This document shows, in pieces, positions 8,957-17,704 of a stretch of DNA of 64,000 bases. Source of the stretch: Photobacterium kagoshimensis (GTDB lineage: Bacteria; Pseudomonadota; Gammaproteobacteria; Enterobacterales; Vibrionaceae); assembly GCF_050337045.1 (NCBI RefSeq), contig NZ_JAKJSO010000017.1:95904-159903 (forward strand), read 5' to 3'. A program made the translations under genes and the position numbers. The notes below the pieces were generated by a model that searched no databases, was not told where the DNA came from, and saw nothing but the letters and a program-made list of their open reading frames with translations. Every line of letters begins with the position of its first letter. Within the stretch, counting starts at the first letter, position 1.

Positions 8957-9364
8957 ATGGATAAGAAACAATTGTGGATCTCGGCGGGGATCATCCTTAA
9001 TGTGCAGCAAGACCAAGTTTTTATAACTCAGCGCGCGGCTAAAGCGCACAAAGGCGGCTTTTGGGAATTTGCTGGCGGTAAAGTTGAGCAAAATGAAACG
9101 GCTGAGCAGGCGGTGATCCGCGAGCTTCATGAGGAGGTCGGGATTGATGTCACTGAGCTAGAACACTTTCTGTCTCTGGCCCATGATTACCCTGAAAAAT
9201 CACTGAAGTTTGATTTTTTCTTGGTGACCTTATTTGAAGGTGAAGCGTACGGCAAAGAAGGACAGCCGGGTAAGTGGGTTGATATTGGTGCCTTGAACCC
9301 TGCTGATTTCCCCGAGGCGAATATTGCGGTACTCGATAAGCTTCAGCAACGCGTTATTGGCTAA
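8957..9364 (+). CDS. mutT: 8-oxo-dGTP diphosphatase MutT
   Basis: MutT hydrolyses 8-oxo-dGTP to the monophosphate and so keeps oxidised guanine out of DNA. The 135-residue protein contains a complete Nudix box at residues 41-63 (GKVEQNE, then RELHEEVGI), with the REXXEE core that binds magnesium. Size fits the E. coli enzyme (129). It follows secA on the same strand behind a terminator, which is also the E. coli arrangement. The upstream sequence GAGAAGTCAGA serves as ribosome-binding site. Confidence 0.93.
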   Translation: MDKKQLWISAGIILNVQQDQVFITQRAAKAHKGGFWEFAGGKVEQNETAEQAVIRELHEEVGIDVTELEHFLSLAHDYPEKSLKFDFFLVTLFEGEAYGKEGQPGKWVDIGALNPADFPEANIAVLDKLQQRVIG

Positions 9365-9393
9365 TACCGCTTAGCGTGAATTTTAGTAAAAAG

Positions 9394-9420
9394 AAAAGGC
9401 GCATGATGCGCCTTCTTGTT
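9394..9420. terminator. Bidirectional terminator between mutT and yacG
   Basis: AAGGCGCA (9396-9403) pairs with TGCGCCTT (9407-9414). T-rich tracts follow on both strands, so it can end mutT on the plus strand and the yacG operon on the minus strand. Confidence 0.88.
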
Positions 9421-9446
9421 ATTTACATTATGAACTCAGGGTAAGC

Positions 9447-9653
9447 CTAGTAGTTCATATCTTCTGACCAACCATCGGAGTCAGATAAATCGGGTGCGCC
9501 AGGAATGGCTTTTTCTTCTTCTGCCCATTCGCCCAAATCAATTAATTGGCAGCGCTTTGAGCAAAATGGACGGTAAGTGCTTTTTTCGTTCCACTCGACA
9601 TCTGTTTTGCAAGTTGGACATTTTACAATTGTCGGTGCGCTTGGTTGTGACAC
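9447..9653 (-). CDS. yacG: DNA gyrase inhibitor / zinc protein YacG
   Basis: YacG is a small zinc-binding protein that, in E. coli, binds GyrB and inhibits DNA gyrase. The 68-residue product has the four zinc cysteines at positions 12, 15, 31 and 35 (CPTC and CSKRC), followed by the conserved QLIDLGEWA stretch and an acidic tail. It is the last gene of the leftward group and begins 9 bases after zapD, as in E. coli, suggesting translational coupling. Confidence 0.93.
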   Translation of the reverse strand: MSQPSAPTIVKCPTCKTDVEWNEKSTYRPFCSKRCQLIDLGEWAEEEKAIPGAPDLSDSDGWSEDMNY

Positions 9654-9662
9654 GGGCTGACC

Positions 9663-10400
9663 TCAGCAAATAGCTAGTTTAAATTCAATGGTATCGGCAA
9701 TCGGTGCGCCGTCTTCAAAAGGAATAAAGCGGATCGAAAAACGATTACGATGCCCTGATATCATAGGGTATACCCCATAGCTCGGGCAAATTTGAATGCG
9801 TAATAAGCACGCATCATCGGCATCGTGTTGGAAAAATCCACCACGCGCGACTTGCGGCTGAAACTGGCCTTGTTCACGTATTAAGCGTAACCAAAGTTGT
9901 AAGGCATTCGTGATCTCCGAGATCGCTTCGAGCCAGTTGGTCATGTCACTTTGCTTGTGCATCAAGGGTAAATGTAGCCAGTGGTGTAGCGCGGGTAAAT
10001 CAAAGCAACAACTTCCTCCTGGGATCGAAAAGCGTTGTTTGATCCCACACAGAAAGCGATCGTTACGTAGCGCTTGGCCAAGGCGTGATGCTGTCATTAA
10101 CTGGCGCTGCATCAGCTCGAGTTTATCTAATAAATCCAATAAGGCTTGCTGATCAACCCCAGGTACATCCAGCCAGCGTTTAAGCTGACCAGCTTGGTGG
10201 GTCAGATCTTTGGCTAACTCGGCTTTGAGTTGGATCTGTTCCAATATTTCTAGTAAATCAAACAGAGCACGAAAGAAAATTTGGTGCTGCCAGTGATCCG
10301 TTTTTTGGCAAGAAGACTGCATCTGGCGAATAAGGTATTCCAGTCGCAGGTAAATTCGCACTTTTTCGTTGAGCGGATGTTCAAAGTTAGTTGTCTGCAT
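9663..10400 (-). CDS. zapD: Cell division protein ZapD
   Basis: ZapD (formerly YacF) crosslinks FtsZ protofilaments through the FtsZ C-terminal peptide and stabilises the Z ring. The product starts MQTTNFEHPLNEKVRIYLR, very close to the E. coli protein, and contains the family stretch SIPGGSCCFDLPALHHWLH; it ends FKLAIC. I chose the ATG at 10400 (245 residues; E. coli 247) because family similarity begins there; an ATG 12 bases upstream would add MTDL. It lies between coaE and yacG, an order shared with E. coli. Confidence 0.93.
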   Translation of the reverse strand: MQTTNFEHPLNEKVRIYLRLEYLIRQMQSSCQKTDHWQHQIFFRALFDLLEILEQIQLKAELAKDLTHQAGQLKRWLDVPGVDQQALLDLLDKLELMQRQLMTASRLGQALRNDRFLCGIKQRFSIPGGSCCFDLPALHHWLHLPLMHKQSDMTNWLEAISEITNALQLWLRLIREQGQFQPQVARGGFFQHDADDACLLRIQICPSYGVYPMISGHRNRFSIRFIPFEDGAPIADTIEFKLAIC

Positions 10401-10441
10401 AAGGTCTGTCATCTGCTGAGTTACCCATAACCGTGAAAGCG

Positions 10442-11047
10442 TTATAGGTAGCGTTGGCTCAATTCGAGATAGTGGTGATGCAGGTGCGCTACTTTTTCAG
10501 GCAAAGCACTGCTATCGCCATTATTACTAATAATGTCATCGGCTGCTGCATTGCGCTCTGTCCGTGAGGCTTGCGCAGCGAGGATGTTTTTTACTTGCTG
10601 TTCGCTAACATTGTCGCGCTGTAATGTGCGCGCAATTTGTACTGACTCTTCGACATCCACCACCAATAAGCGGTGGGTTAAAGACTGCAAGCCATTCTCA
10701 ACCATCAATGGGATCACGAGTAAGCAGTACGCCGATTGGCTATCACCGATTTGTACCAGCATTCGCTGACGAATTAATGGGTGTAGCAAGTCATCTAACC
10801 AGCTTTTTAATTGCGGTTGAGAGAAGATTAACTCTCTTAATTTACTACGATTTAATTGGCCGTCTGTCAGTAAGATGTCAGCACCAAGCTTTAGTTCAAT
10901 AGCTTTTAGCCCTTCACTGCCAGGTGCAACAACGTCACGAGCAATAATGTCAGCATCAATAATATCAATACCATAGCTAGCAAATAAGTTTGCTACTGTG
11001 GTTTTTCCACTGCCAATGCCGCCTGTCAGGCCAACCACCATTGTCAT
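10442..11047 (-). CDS. coaE: Dephospho-CoA kinase CoaE
   Basis: CoaE phosphorylates the 3'-hydroxyl of dephospho-CoA, the last step of coenzyme A synthesis. The 201-residue protein has the P-loop GLTGGIGSGKTT at residues 6-17, the DADIIARDVV segment and the nucleotide-monophosphate-kinase fold. The ATG is only 2 bases after the pilD stop, so it is translated with the pilus operon. The pantothenate end of the same pathway (panC, panB) is elsewhere in the window at about 50 kb. Confidence 0.97.
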   Translation of the reverse strand: MTMVVGLTGGIGSGKTTVANLFASYGIDIIDADIIARDVVAPGSEGLKAIELKLGADILLTDGQLNRSKLRELIFSQPQLKSWLDDLLHPLIRQRMLVQIGDSQSAYCLLVIPLMVENGLQSLTHRLLVVDVEESVQIARTLQRDNVSEQQVKNILAAQASRTERNAAADDIISNNGDSSALPEKVAHLHHHYLELSQRYL

Positions 11048-11049
11048 AA

Positions 11050-11928
11050 TTACAGTCCTAAGTAGCTAGTCAGATACCAATCAATAATTTGCGTTCCCCA
11101 TAGCATGCTTACCCAGCCAGCCAGCGCAAGGTAAGGGCCAAAGGAGAAAGGTGCTTGGGTATCTGATTTTTGAATTCTCATTAAGATAATGCCACAGATT
11201 GCACCAATTAACGAAGATAGTAGGATCACAAACGGCAATGATTGCCAGCCTAGCCATGCCCCAAGCGCAGCTAACAGCTTGAAATCACCGTATCCCATAC
11301 CTTCTTTGCCTGTCAGTAACTTAAAGCACCAATACAGGCTCCATAGCGATAGATAGCCAAACATGGCACCAATGAGCGCATCTTCAATCGAGACAGGACT
11401 GATCCCTAACACGGCGAGCATTAAGCCTGCCCACATTAATGGCAAAGTGAGTTGATCGGGTAATAGCATTTTATCGATATCGATAAAGGTTAACGCGATC
11501 AAGGTGAAGCTAAAAAAGATCACCGCCACCGACCACTCAGAGAAGGGGAGCAGTAATGCGACAGTGGCTGTCATCGCAGCCGTCAGTAGTTCAACCAAAG
11601 GGTAGCGCGCACTGATAGGGTGTTGGCAGTGACGGCAGCGACCTTTTAGCCACAGCCAGCTCAATACTGGAATATTATCTTTGGCGGTAATGAGTTCATT
11701 ACAATTAGGGCAACGAGAGCGCGGTACGCTGAGGTTGAAAGGCGGTTGTTCTTCTGTTGTTTTACCTTGCTGAAACTCGGGAAAGCAGTCGATGCAATCG
11801 CGCTTCCACTCACGCTCCATCATGATAGGTAAACGGTAAATCACCACGTTTAAGAAGCTGCCAATTAATAAGCCGAACAGGGCGGCGAAAGCAGGGTAAA
11901 GCCAAGGGTAATAAGTCAGCAGTTCCAT
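11050..11928 (-). CDS. pilD: Type IV prepilin peptidase / N-methyltransferase PilD
   Basis: PilD cleaves the leader of type IV pilins and type II secretion pseudopilins and methylates the new N-terminus. The protein is a polytopic membrane aspartyl protease: GSFLNVVIYRLP near residue 23, two zinc CXXC pairs (CPNC, CRHC, about residues 73-101) in the cytoplasmic loop, and the catalytic aspartates in FIDIDKMLLPD (about 150) and GMGYGDFKLL (about 215). I chose the ATG at 11928 (292 residues); a TTG six codons upstream is also open. It probably serves the PilA pilin encoded 3 kb away and any type II secretion system. About 119 bases with a hairpin separate it from pilC. Confidence 0.95.
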   Translation of the reverse strand: MELLTYYPWLYPAFAALFGLLIGSFLNVVIYRLPIMMEREWKRDCIDCFPEFQQGKTTEEQPPFNLSVPRSRCPNCNELITAKDNIPVLSWLWLKGRCRHCQHPISARYPLVELLTAAMTATVALLLPFSEWSVAVIFFSFTLIALTFIDIDKMLLPDQLTLPLMWAGLMLAVLGISPVSIEDALIGAMFGYLSLWSLYWCFKLLTGKEGMGYGDFKLLAALGAWLGWQSLPFVILLSSLIGAICGIILMRIQKSDTQAPFSFGPYLALAGWVSMLWGTQIIDWYLTSYLGL

Positions 11929-12047
11929 GATGAAGTCTCTAATCAATCTGTGCGGTTATTGTAACGTGAACCGTGGGAGGAGCGCGAGTATTCAAGGTGT
12001 TAGCGCCATGATACTCGCACTATGCGTGGTGAATCTTTGCCTTAGCG

Positions 12048-13268
12048 TTAGCCTATCACACTCATCAGGGTGAATATTGGCATATACATAGCAACCAAGA
12101 GTCCACCGATAAGGCCGCCGAGAATAATAATGATCAAAGGTTCGATGATTTTCCCTAAGTTATCGACTGTATTATCGACATCGTTCTCATACAAATTGGC
12201 AATTTTATTGAGCATGTCATCAAGTGACCCTGACTCTTCACCTATCATCACCATCTGTAGCATGAGCTCGGGAAACTCATTGCACTGACGCAAAGACAGG
12301 TACAAGGGCATCCCCGCCGCTGCGGCTGTGTGGGCTTGCTCGACAGCGAGCTGAATATGGAGATTGCCCGCCGTTTTGCCTGCTGATTGCAGCCCTGATA
12401 GTAACGGAATCCCCGCGGTAAAGGTGGTGGCGAGGGTACGAGAAAATCGTGCAATGGTGGCTTTCATAAACACGGTGCCAAGTATAGGAAAGCGTAAACT
12501 CCAACGGCTAACGGCAAGCTGAAGGCGAGGGGATTTTCTATAACTCATGATAAAAAGCGCGATGGCGGTGAGTAATGACAGTGAAATGAGCGGCCCATTA
12601 GCGGTCAGTAGGTCGGATGCTTTAATGACCTGACGAGTAAACCAAGGTAATTGTGCGCCAAAGCTTTGGAAAATATCGGCAAATTGTGGGATCACAAACA
12701 CCAGCATCATCACGGTGACGATAATGGCGGTAAGCGTCACCATACCTGGGTAAATCATGGCTTTGATGACTTTCTTGCGCATCGCCTCGTGTTTTTCTCG
12801 GTATGTAGCAAGGCGTTCAAAGATTTGGCCTAAGTGGCCGGTCTCTTCACCGGTTGCCACTAAATCACAATAAAAGTTGTCGAACAGGGGCGAGCTAGTG
12901 CGCAGTGCTTTAGACAAGGACGCCCCCGCTTCTACTTGCTTATTTATTTGGCTTAAGGTCGCGCGAACTTCACTTTTTTGATGGCTATCGGCGATTAATT
13001 GTAGAGATTGAACCACAGGAACACCCGATTGAATCATGGTGGCTAATTGGCGGGTAACAGCCGTGACATCGGTGGCTTCCATCTTGTTTTTCATGCGGAC
13101 AAACGTCGATGGATTACGGTGTTTGATTTTTTTTATTTGGATGCGTTGTTCCAGCAGTTTTTCACGGGCTTCTTGTTCTTGAAAGCCGACAATCACGCCA
13201 GAGACTTTTCGCCCCGCGCTGTTGATCCCTCGCCAATGGTAATACCGTAATTTGCTCACTTGCTTCAT
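12048..13268 (-). CDS. pilC: Type IV pilus inner-membrane platform protein PilC
   Basis: PilC is the polytopic inner-membrane platform of the type IV pilus, of the GspF/PilC family, that couples the motor ATPases to pilin insertion. The 406-residue protein has two repeated T2SSF domains (about 70-195 and 275-395), each with the family helices, and three hydrophobic segments (near 175-200, 220-245 and 375-400). The motif GEETGHLGQIFERLA in the first repeat is mirrored by GEESGSLDDMLNKIA in the second. It lies between pilB and pilD in the usual pilABCD order. Confidence 0.96.
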   Translation of the reverse strand: MKQVSKLRYYHWRGINSAGRKVSGVIVGFQEQEAREKLLEQRIQIKKIKHRNPSTFVRMKNKMEATDVTAVTRQLATMIQSGVPVVQSLQLIADSHQKSEVRATLSQINKQVEAGASLSKALRTSSPLFDNFYCDLVATGEETGHLGQIFERLATYREKHEAMRKKVIKAMIYPGMVTLTAIIVTVMMLVFVIPQFADIFQSFGAQLPWFTRQVIKASDLLTANGPLISLSLLTAIALFIMSYRKSPRLQLAVSRWSLRFPILGTVFMKATIARFSRTLATTFTAGIPLLSGLQSAGKTAGNLHIQLAVEQAHTAAAAGMPLYLSLRQCNEFPELMLQMVMIGEESGSLDDMLNKIANLYENDVDNTVDNLGKIIEPLIIIILGGLIGGLLVAMYMPIFTLMSVIG

Positions 13269-13328
13269 GCTGTGTCCTAAGTAATCGTATTTATTATGGT
13301 CTGGGTGATGGTCAAGGTTATAGTTAGG

Positions 13329-15014
13329 CTAAAAATGCAGGACGCGCTGCAATTCCGTTAAGCTGGTGGTGCCTTGGCACAGCTTTTCTATTCCTGCTTG
13401 ATTGAGGGTTTGCATCCCTTGCTGACAGGCAATTTCCTCTAGTTGCAACGTCGTTGCTTTGGCCATTAAGGCTTCCGCCAGTTCACGGCTAAAGGTCATC
13501 ACTTCATAAATACCGACTCGGCCTAGATAGCCTTTGTTGCAATCATCACAGCCTTGTTCATTGGCTTGATAAAGCTCTGCATCGGTAGGGATGGCGAGTC
13601 GCTCCCTATGCATATGTGATAAAGGGTGGGGCTGTTTACAAGCGTTACATAAGCGCCGCGCCAGTCGTTGGGCGATGATCAAGCTAAGCGATGAGGCCAA
13701 GTTAAAATCTTCTACCCCCATATTAGTCAAACGGGTCAGGGTTTCGGCGGCAGAGTTTGTGTGTAGTGTCGATAAAACAAGGTGGCCTGTTTGGGCGGCT
13801 TTGACCGCAATGGCGGCGGTTTCGATATCACGGATCTCACCGACCATCACCACATCAGGATCTTGGCGTAAAAACGATCGCAGTGCATCGGCAAAGCCTA
13901 GCCCTGCTTGGTTGTTGATATGAACCTGATTAATACCGGGTAAGTTTATTTCGACCGGATCTTCGGCAGTGGAAATATTACGCTCATCGGTATTGAGGAT
14001 CTTAAGGCCAGTATAAAGCGAGACGGTTTTGCCGCTGCCGGTTGGCCCTGTCATTAAAATCATGCCTTGCGGTTGTTGTAATGCTGCAAGGTAAGCGGCT
14101 TTTTGTTGTTGGTTATAGCCAAGAATATCTATGTTCAAGCTGGCACTGGTGCTGTCTAATATTCGCAGTACTACCTTTTCGCCCCACAGCGTCGGCAGGG
14201 TGGAGACCCGTAAATCAACCGTCACACTCGGACTTAATTTGAGTTTGATCCGCCCGTCTTGCGGTTGGCGGCGCTCGGCAATGTTGAGCTTAGACATCAC
14301 TTTCAAGCGGGTTGATAACCGCCGTGACAGGTGGGCTGGTGGACTGGAGTATTGGTGTAGCAAACCATCACAACGAAAGCGGATACGAAAGAATTTTTCG
14401 TACGGTTCAAAGTGAATATCAGAGGCTTTCTTACGCACCGCATCAAGTAGCACTTGGTTGATATAGCGGGTAACAGGCGCGGTGTCTTGGCTTAGGTCAT
14501 TCTCTTGTTCAATTTCACCCTCGCTCAGATCGACCAACTGATCCAAGTCATCTTCGCTGATCCCACGTTGATGAGAGGTCTCACCGACATCACTGCCATA
14601 AATTCGGCGAATAGCACTTTCTAATTGTTTATTATCAAGTAGCAGCGGCTCGATTTGTTTGCCCGTAGCGAAACGAAATTCATCTTGGGCGGCAACATTG
14701 GTTGGATCGCTGGTGCCTAAAAACAGGGTGGTTTCAGTTAGCTTTAGCGGGATAACGCGATGGCGAAGGATTGTTTCGCGCTGGCGTAAATTGTCGCAAC
14801 AGCTTTGGTAATCGTATTGGTGGATATCGGTTAAAGCGATGCTGAAAATAGATTCAAGCTGGCGGGCTAAATCGTCACTGGTCAGTATATTAAGATCGAC
14901 CAACGCCGAGGGGATAGAAACCCCCTCGGCGTGGGCGTAACTACTGACTTCCTGTTGCTGCATCAGGTTAAGTAAACCCGCCTGATGCAGTACTGAAGTG
15001 AGGGTAGTTTGCAT
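13329..15014 (-). CDS. pilB: Type IV pilus assembly ATPase PilB
   Basis: PilB is the hexameric ATPase that powers pilus extension. The 561-residue protein has an N-terminal MshEN-type region (about 1-140), the core with Asp box, Walker A GPTGSGKT at residues 323-330, Walker B GEIRDIETA, the His box (TGHLVLSTLHTN), and a four-cysteine zinc site (CNAC and CDDC) near the C-terminus. The stop is 60 bases from pilC and the start 5 bases from the pilA stop, so pilABCD forms one operon. In Vibrio this cluster builds the chitin-induced pilus used for DNA uptake; that role here is inferred from synteny. Confidence 0.97.
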   Translation of the reverse strand: MQTTLTSVLHQAGLLNLMQQQEVSSYAHAEGVSIPSALVDLNILTSDDLARQLESIFSIALTDIHQYDYQSCCDNLRQRETILRHRVIPLKLTETTLFLGTSDPTNVAAQDEFRFATGKQIEPLLLDNKQLESAIRRIYGSDVGETSHQRGISEDDLDQLVDLSEGEIEQENDLSQDTAPVTRYINQVLLDAVRKKASDIHFEPYEKFFRIRFRCDGLLHQYSSPPAHLSRRLSTRLKVMSKLNIAERRQPQDGRIKLKLSPSVTVDLRVSTLPTLWGEKVVLRILDSTSASLNIDILGYNQQQKAAYLAALQQPQGMILMTGPTGSGKTVSLYTGLKILNTDERNISTAEDPVEINLPGINQVHINNQAGLGFADALRSFLRQDPDVVMVGEIRDIETAAIAVKAAQTGHLVLSTLHTNSAAETLTRLTNMGVEDFNLASSLSLIIAQRLARRLCNACKQPHPLSHMHRERLAIPTDAELYQANEQGCDDCNKGYLGRVGIYEVMTFSRELAEALMAKATTLQLEEIACQQGMQTLNQAGIEKLCQGTTSLTELQRVLHF

Positions 15015-15019
15015 TTATA

Positions 15020-15454
15020 CTATGCTTTTGGTGCTGCGCAGCTTTTGAGTGTCTCACCAGTTGTATGGGTACATTTCCATCCAGCAGCGGTCTTGGTAAA
15101 TGTTACAAGTGTATTTTTCAATGTAGCATCAGCACTAAATTTAAATACAGCTGTACCACCAGGAGCTGGAGCTTGAGCTGTACCTTTAGGTGTGAGAGTA
15201 ATAGTTCCTAAAGCGCTCATGTCTTTAGCTCCGCCAATATCGCCAATTTCTGTATCAGAAGGGAATGCCCCTTTTTCTTGTTCGAACATATCAATATTTG
15301 TGAGTAATGAGCGGACGGTACTTACACCAGCAGCAGCTTCAGATTTTTTGACATAACTTTTGTAAGCTGGAACGGCAATCGCCGATAACACACCAATGAT
15401 CGCCACTACAATCATCAATTCAATCAGCGTAAAACCTTTTTGCATCTTTTTCAT
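15020..15454 (-). CDS. pilA: Type IV pilin PilA
   Basis: PilA is the major subunit of the type IV pilus. The 144-residue precursor has a short leader (MKKMQKG) followed by the prepilin cleavage site G/FTLIELMIVVAIIGV, with the invariant Glu at mature position 5, and a hydrophobic N-terminal helix. The globular domain ends with a probable disulfide loop between the two cysteines of WKCTHTTGETLKSC. A ribosome-binding site (AAGGAT) lies 6 bases upstream of the ATG. It leads the pilABCD operon. Base and residue composition of the globular part is Ala/Thr/Lys rich, normal for a variable pilin. Confidence 0.95.
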   Translation of the reverse strand: MKKMQKGFTLIELMIVVAIIGVLSAIAVPAYKSYVKKSEAAAGVSTVRSLLTNIDMFEQEKGAFPSDTEIGDIGGAKDMSALGTITLTPKGTAQAPAPGGTAVFKFSADATLKNTLVTFTKTAAGWKCTHTTGETLKSCAAPKA

Positions 15455-15764
15455 GTTTCTATCCTTGTATGCCCGAGGGCCTCGTAATGTGTTTAGTCAG
15501 ATTAAAAGTTGGCTACAAGTGACGGAATCGAAAGGAATACTTTGCGCGGTGCAGTTTGAATAAATAGTTGGGATATTACATTTATTGCATAATGTGCTTT
15601 GAGGTGTGTTGGAGCGATTGGTTATACCTGATGAGAGTAGAACTTATTGATAAATAGAGAAAAGGAGAGCAGAGGCTCTCCTTTAGATATTTTGATGCTT
15701 ATGAATATATGTCATAGCGATAAAAAATCAGTATTTAGATTATCTCGCTAAATCGCCTAAGGGC
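15455..15764. other. Region between nadC and pilA
   Basis: This 310-base gap has no gene. The left part is the pilA leader and promoter region; just upstream of the pilA ribosome-binding site it holds two overlapping GC-rich palindromes (15471-15480 and 15474-15484) that cannot fold at the same time. The right part holds the nadC terminator. I could not find a convincing sigma-54 or sigma-70 promoter for pilA. Confidence 0.6.
15661..15684 (-). terminator. Terminator after nadC
   Basis: AAAGGAGAGC (15661-15670) pairs perfectly with GCTCTCCTTT (15675-15684) around a 4-base loop. Read on the minus strand it is followed by a T tract and lies about 80 bases after the nadC stop, so it isolates pilA from nadC. 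Confidence 0.8.
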
Positions 15765-16673
15765 TTATTGAAAACGCATCGACAAATCCATGGCTTTTAA
15801 GTGCTTAGTGAGTGCACCAACCGAAATGTAGTCCACCCCCGTTTCAGCAAATTCACGAATGGTCTCAAGCGTTACGTTGCCTGAGTTTTCTAAGGCTGCG
15901 CGACCTGCGTTAATTTTAACGGCTTCACGCATCATCGCGGTGGTGAAATTATCGAGCATGATAATATCAGCGCCCGCGTCAATGGCTTGTTGCAGCTCAG
16001 CTAAGCTTTCGGTTTCTACTTCGACTGGCTTGCCAGGGTTTAACTGCTTGGCAGTGCTGATCGCTTCATTAATACCGCCACAGGCAATAATGTGGTTTTC
16101 TTTGATTAAGTAGGCATCGAACACCCCGATGCGGTGGTTGTAACCGCCACCACAGGTCACCGCATATTTAAGGGCGCTGCGCAGACCCGGAATGGTTTTA
16201 CGGGTATCGAGTAGGCGAGTATGGGTGCCTTCAAGCTGTTTGGCGTAGGTTGCCACCGTTGTTGCACAGCCTGACAGGGTTTGGATGAAGTTCATCGCAT
16301 TACGCTCACCCGTTAACAGAATGCGTGATGGGCCAGATAGAGTACACAAGGTTTGGTTTGGTTCGACGGTATCGCCATCTTGGACATGCCATTCAATGGT
16401 CACTTGGCTACCAAGTTGCCTAAACACTTCTTCTGCCCATAACTGACCGCAAAACACACCATGTTCACGAGTAATAATCGTAGCCACGCCTTGGCTATCT
16501 GCTGGGATCAAGCTTGCAGTAATATCATGTTCGGGATTGATTGGCTCACCAACTTCGCCGCCCAAATCTTCACGCAACGTTTCTGTGACTGCACGAGTAA
16601 TTTCTTGCGGGAGTTGTTGTTTTAGGTAGGCTAAACGCGCTTGGCTATCGTGATTTTGTTCCATCTTGGTCAT
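15765..16673 (-). CDS. nadC: Nicotinate-nucleotide pyrophosphorylase NadC
   Basis: NadC (quinolinate phosphoribosyltransferase) converts quinolinate and PRPP to nicotinate mononucleotide, carbon dioxide and pyrophosphate in de novo NAD synthesis. The protein shows LREDLGGEVGEPINPEHDIT at the N-terminal domain, the basic substrate motif LLDTRKTIPGLRSALKYAV, and the barrel motifs EVETESL and DIIMLDNFT. I chose the ATG at 16673 (302 residues; E. coli 297), which has GGAT at a fitting distance; a TTG-initiated frame extends 35 codons further into the divergent promoter region and is less likely. It is divergent from ampD, as in E. coli. Confidence 0.95.
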   Translation of the reverse strand: MTKMEQNHDSQARLAYLKQQLPQEITRAVTETLREDLGGEVGEPINPEHDITASLIPADSQGVATIITREHGVFCGQLWAEEVFRQLGSQVTIEWHVQDGDTVEPNQTLCTLSGPSRILLTGERNAMNFIQTLSGCATTVATYAKQLEGTHTRLLDTRKTIPGLRSALKYAVTCGGGYNHRIGVFDAYLIKENHIIACGGINEAISTAKQLNPGKPVEVETESLAELQQAIDAGADIIMLDNFTTAMMREAVKINAGRAALENSGNVTLETIREFAETGVDYISVGALTKHLKAMDLSMRFQ

Positions 16674-16851
16674 GCTGTATCCGTCACTATGGGTTGAGTC
16701 TGTAGGCTGAGCGGGTGAAAGAGTCACTGCTCTTTTACAATGATGGATCATACCGCGACTGGTTCTTTGTTGCAGCAATTTCAGTGCAAGGTGTGATTTG
16801 TTGCGGTTGTGACTAAAATAGCCTTGTTATAACTGAGCGAGAATCCCTGTA

Positions 16852-17421
16852 ATGAAGACGTTAGCTATTCAAGCCGATCACTGGCTGAGCGGTGTAAAGC
16901 ATGTACCATCTCCTTTTTATGATGCACGGCCACAAGGCGAAATGGTTTCGCTGCTGGTGGTGCACAATATCAGTTTGCCGCCAGGGCAGTTTGGTGGTCC
17001 TTATATAGAGCAATTGTTTACGGGCACGCTTAACCCTGACGAACATCCCTATTTTGAGTTAATTTCAGCATTTCGCGTGTCTGCTCACTGTTTAATTAGA
17101 CGAAATGGCGATATCATTCAGTTTGTACCACTAGATTGTCGTGCTTGGCATGCGGGTATTTCCCAATTCGCGAAGCGTGAGCGATGCAACGATTTTTCGA
17201 TAGGCATCGAACTGGAAGGCACGGATACCCTCCCTTATACCCAAGCTCAGTATGCATCACTCACTGAGTTATCCCGGGTGCTGATGGACTACTACCCACA
17301 TATTGATACCTCACGGATCACCGGTCATGAATTTATTGCCCCTGGGCGTAAAACTGATCCGGGATTGGCGTTTGATTGGTATGCGTTTAAAACTGCATTG
17401 ATTGGAAGTGACGTTAATTAG
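16852..17421 (+). CDS. ampD: 1,6-anhydro-N-acetylmuramoyl-L-alanine amidase AmpD
   Basis: AmpD is the cytoplasmic zinc amidase that cuts the peptide from anhydro-muropeptides during cell wall recycling, and thereby lowers the signal that induces AmpC beta-lactamase. The 189-residue protein has the zinc ligands His38 (VVHNIS), His159 (GHEFIAPGRKTDPG) and Asp169, equivalent to His34, His154 and Asp164 of E. coli. There is no signal peptide, consistent with cytoplasmic recycling. No ampE follows; pdhR is next. Confidence 0.95.
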   Translation: MKTLAIQADHWLSGVKHVPSPFYDARPQGEMVSLLVVHNISLPPGQFGGPYIEQLFTGTLNPDEHPYFELISAFRVSAHCLIRRNGDIIQFVPLDCRAWHAGISQFAKRERCNDFSIGIELEGTDTLPYTQAQYASLTELSRVLMDYYPHIDTSRITGHEFIAPGRKTDPGLAFDWYAFKTALIGSDVN

Positions 17422-17442
17422 TTGATGAAAAGGGCCAAGCTT

Positions 17443-17459
17443 AATTGGTCTGACCATTT
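17443..17459 (+). promoter_or_regulatory. PdhR operator upstream of pdhR
   Basis: AATTGGTCTGACCATTT contains the PdhR core TGGT-N3-ACCA as a near-perfect inverted repeat, matching the known E. coli PdhR site. It lies about 245 bases before the pdhR ATG, which fits autoregulation of pdhR-aceEF-lpd by pyruvate-responsive PdhR. It is immediately after ampD. Confidence 0.8.
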
Positions 17460-17704
17460 ACTAAACGATAGTAACAAAAAGCTTTCTCAATTGTTTCGAG
17501 CTGTGAATTAATTTGTTTTAATAAGTTTTCACAAGTTGAAATTTTTGTTAAATCCCCCTTTGTTCTATGATTTCAGTCAAGTCGCTGGTGGACATCTAAA
17601 AAAAATTCTGTAAACTTTCAACTAATTCGTAAATTGGTAATACCAATTACCCGCATAGCGGACTGGCCTGAAACGCGGTTAAGTATAAGAACGATAAAGA
17701 TAAA

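Noticed and set aside
15455..15660. Sigma-54 promoter for pilA
   Set aside because: The best match on the minus strand (GCAC ... GCA near 15585-15600) has spacing two bases short of the -24/-12 consensus.
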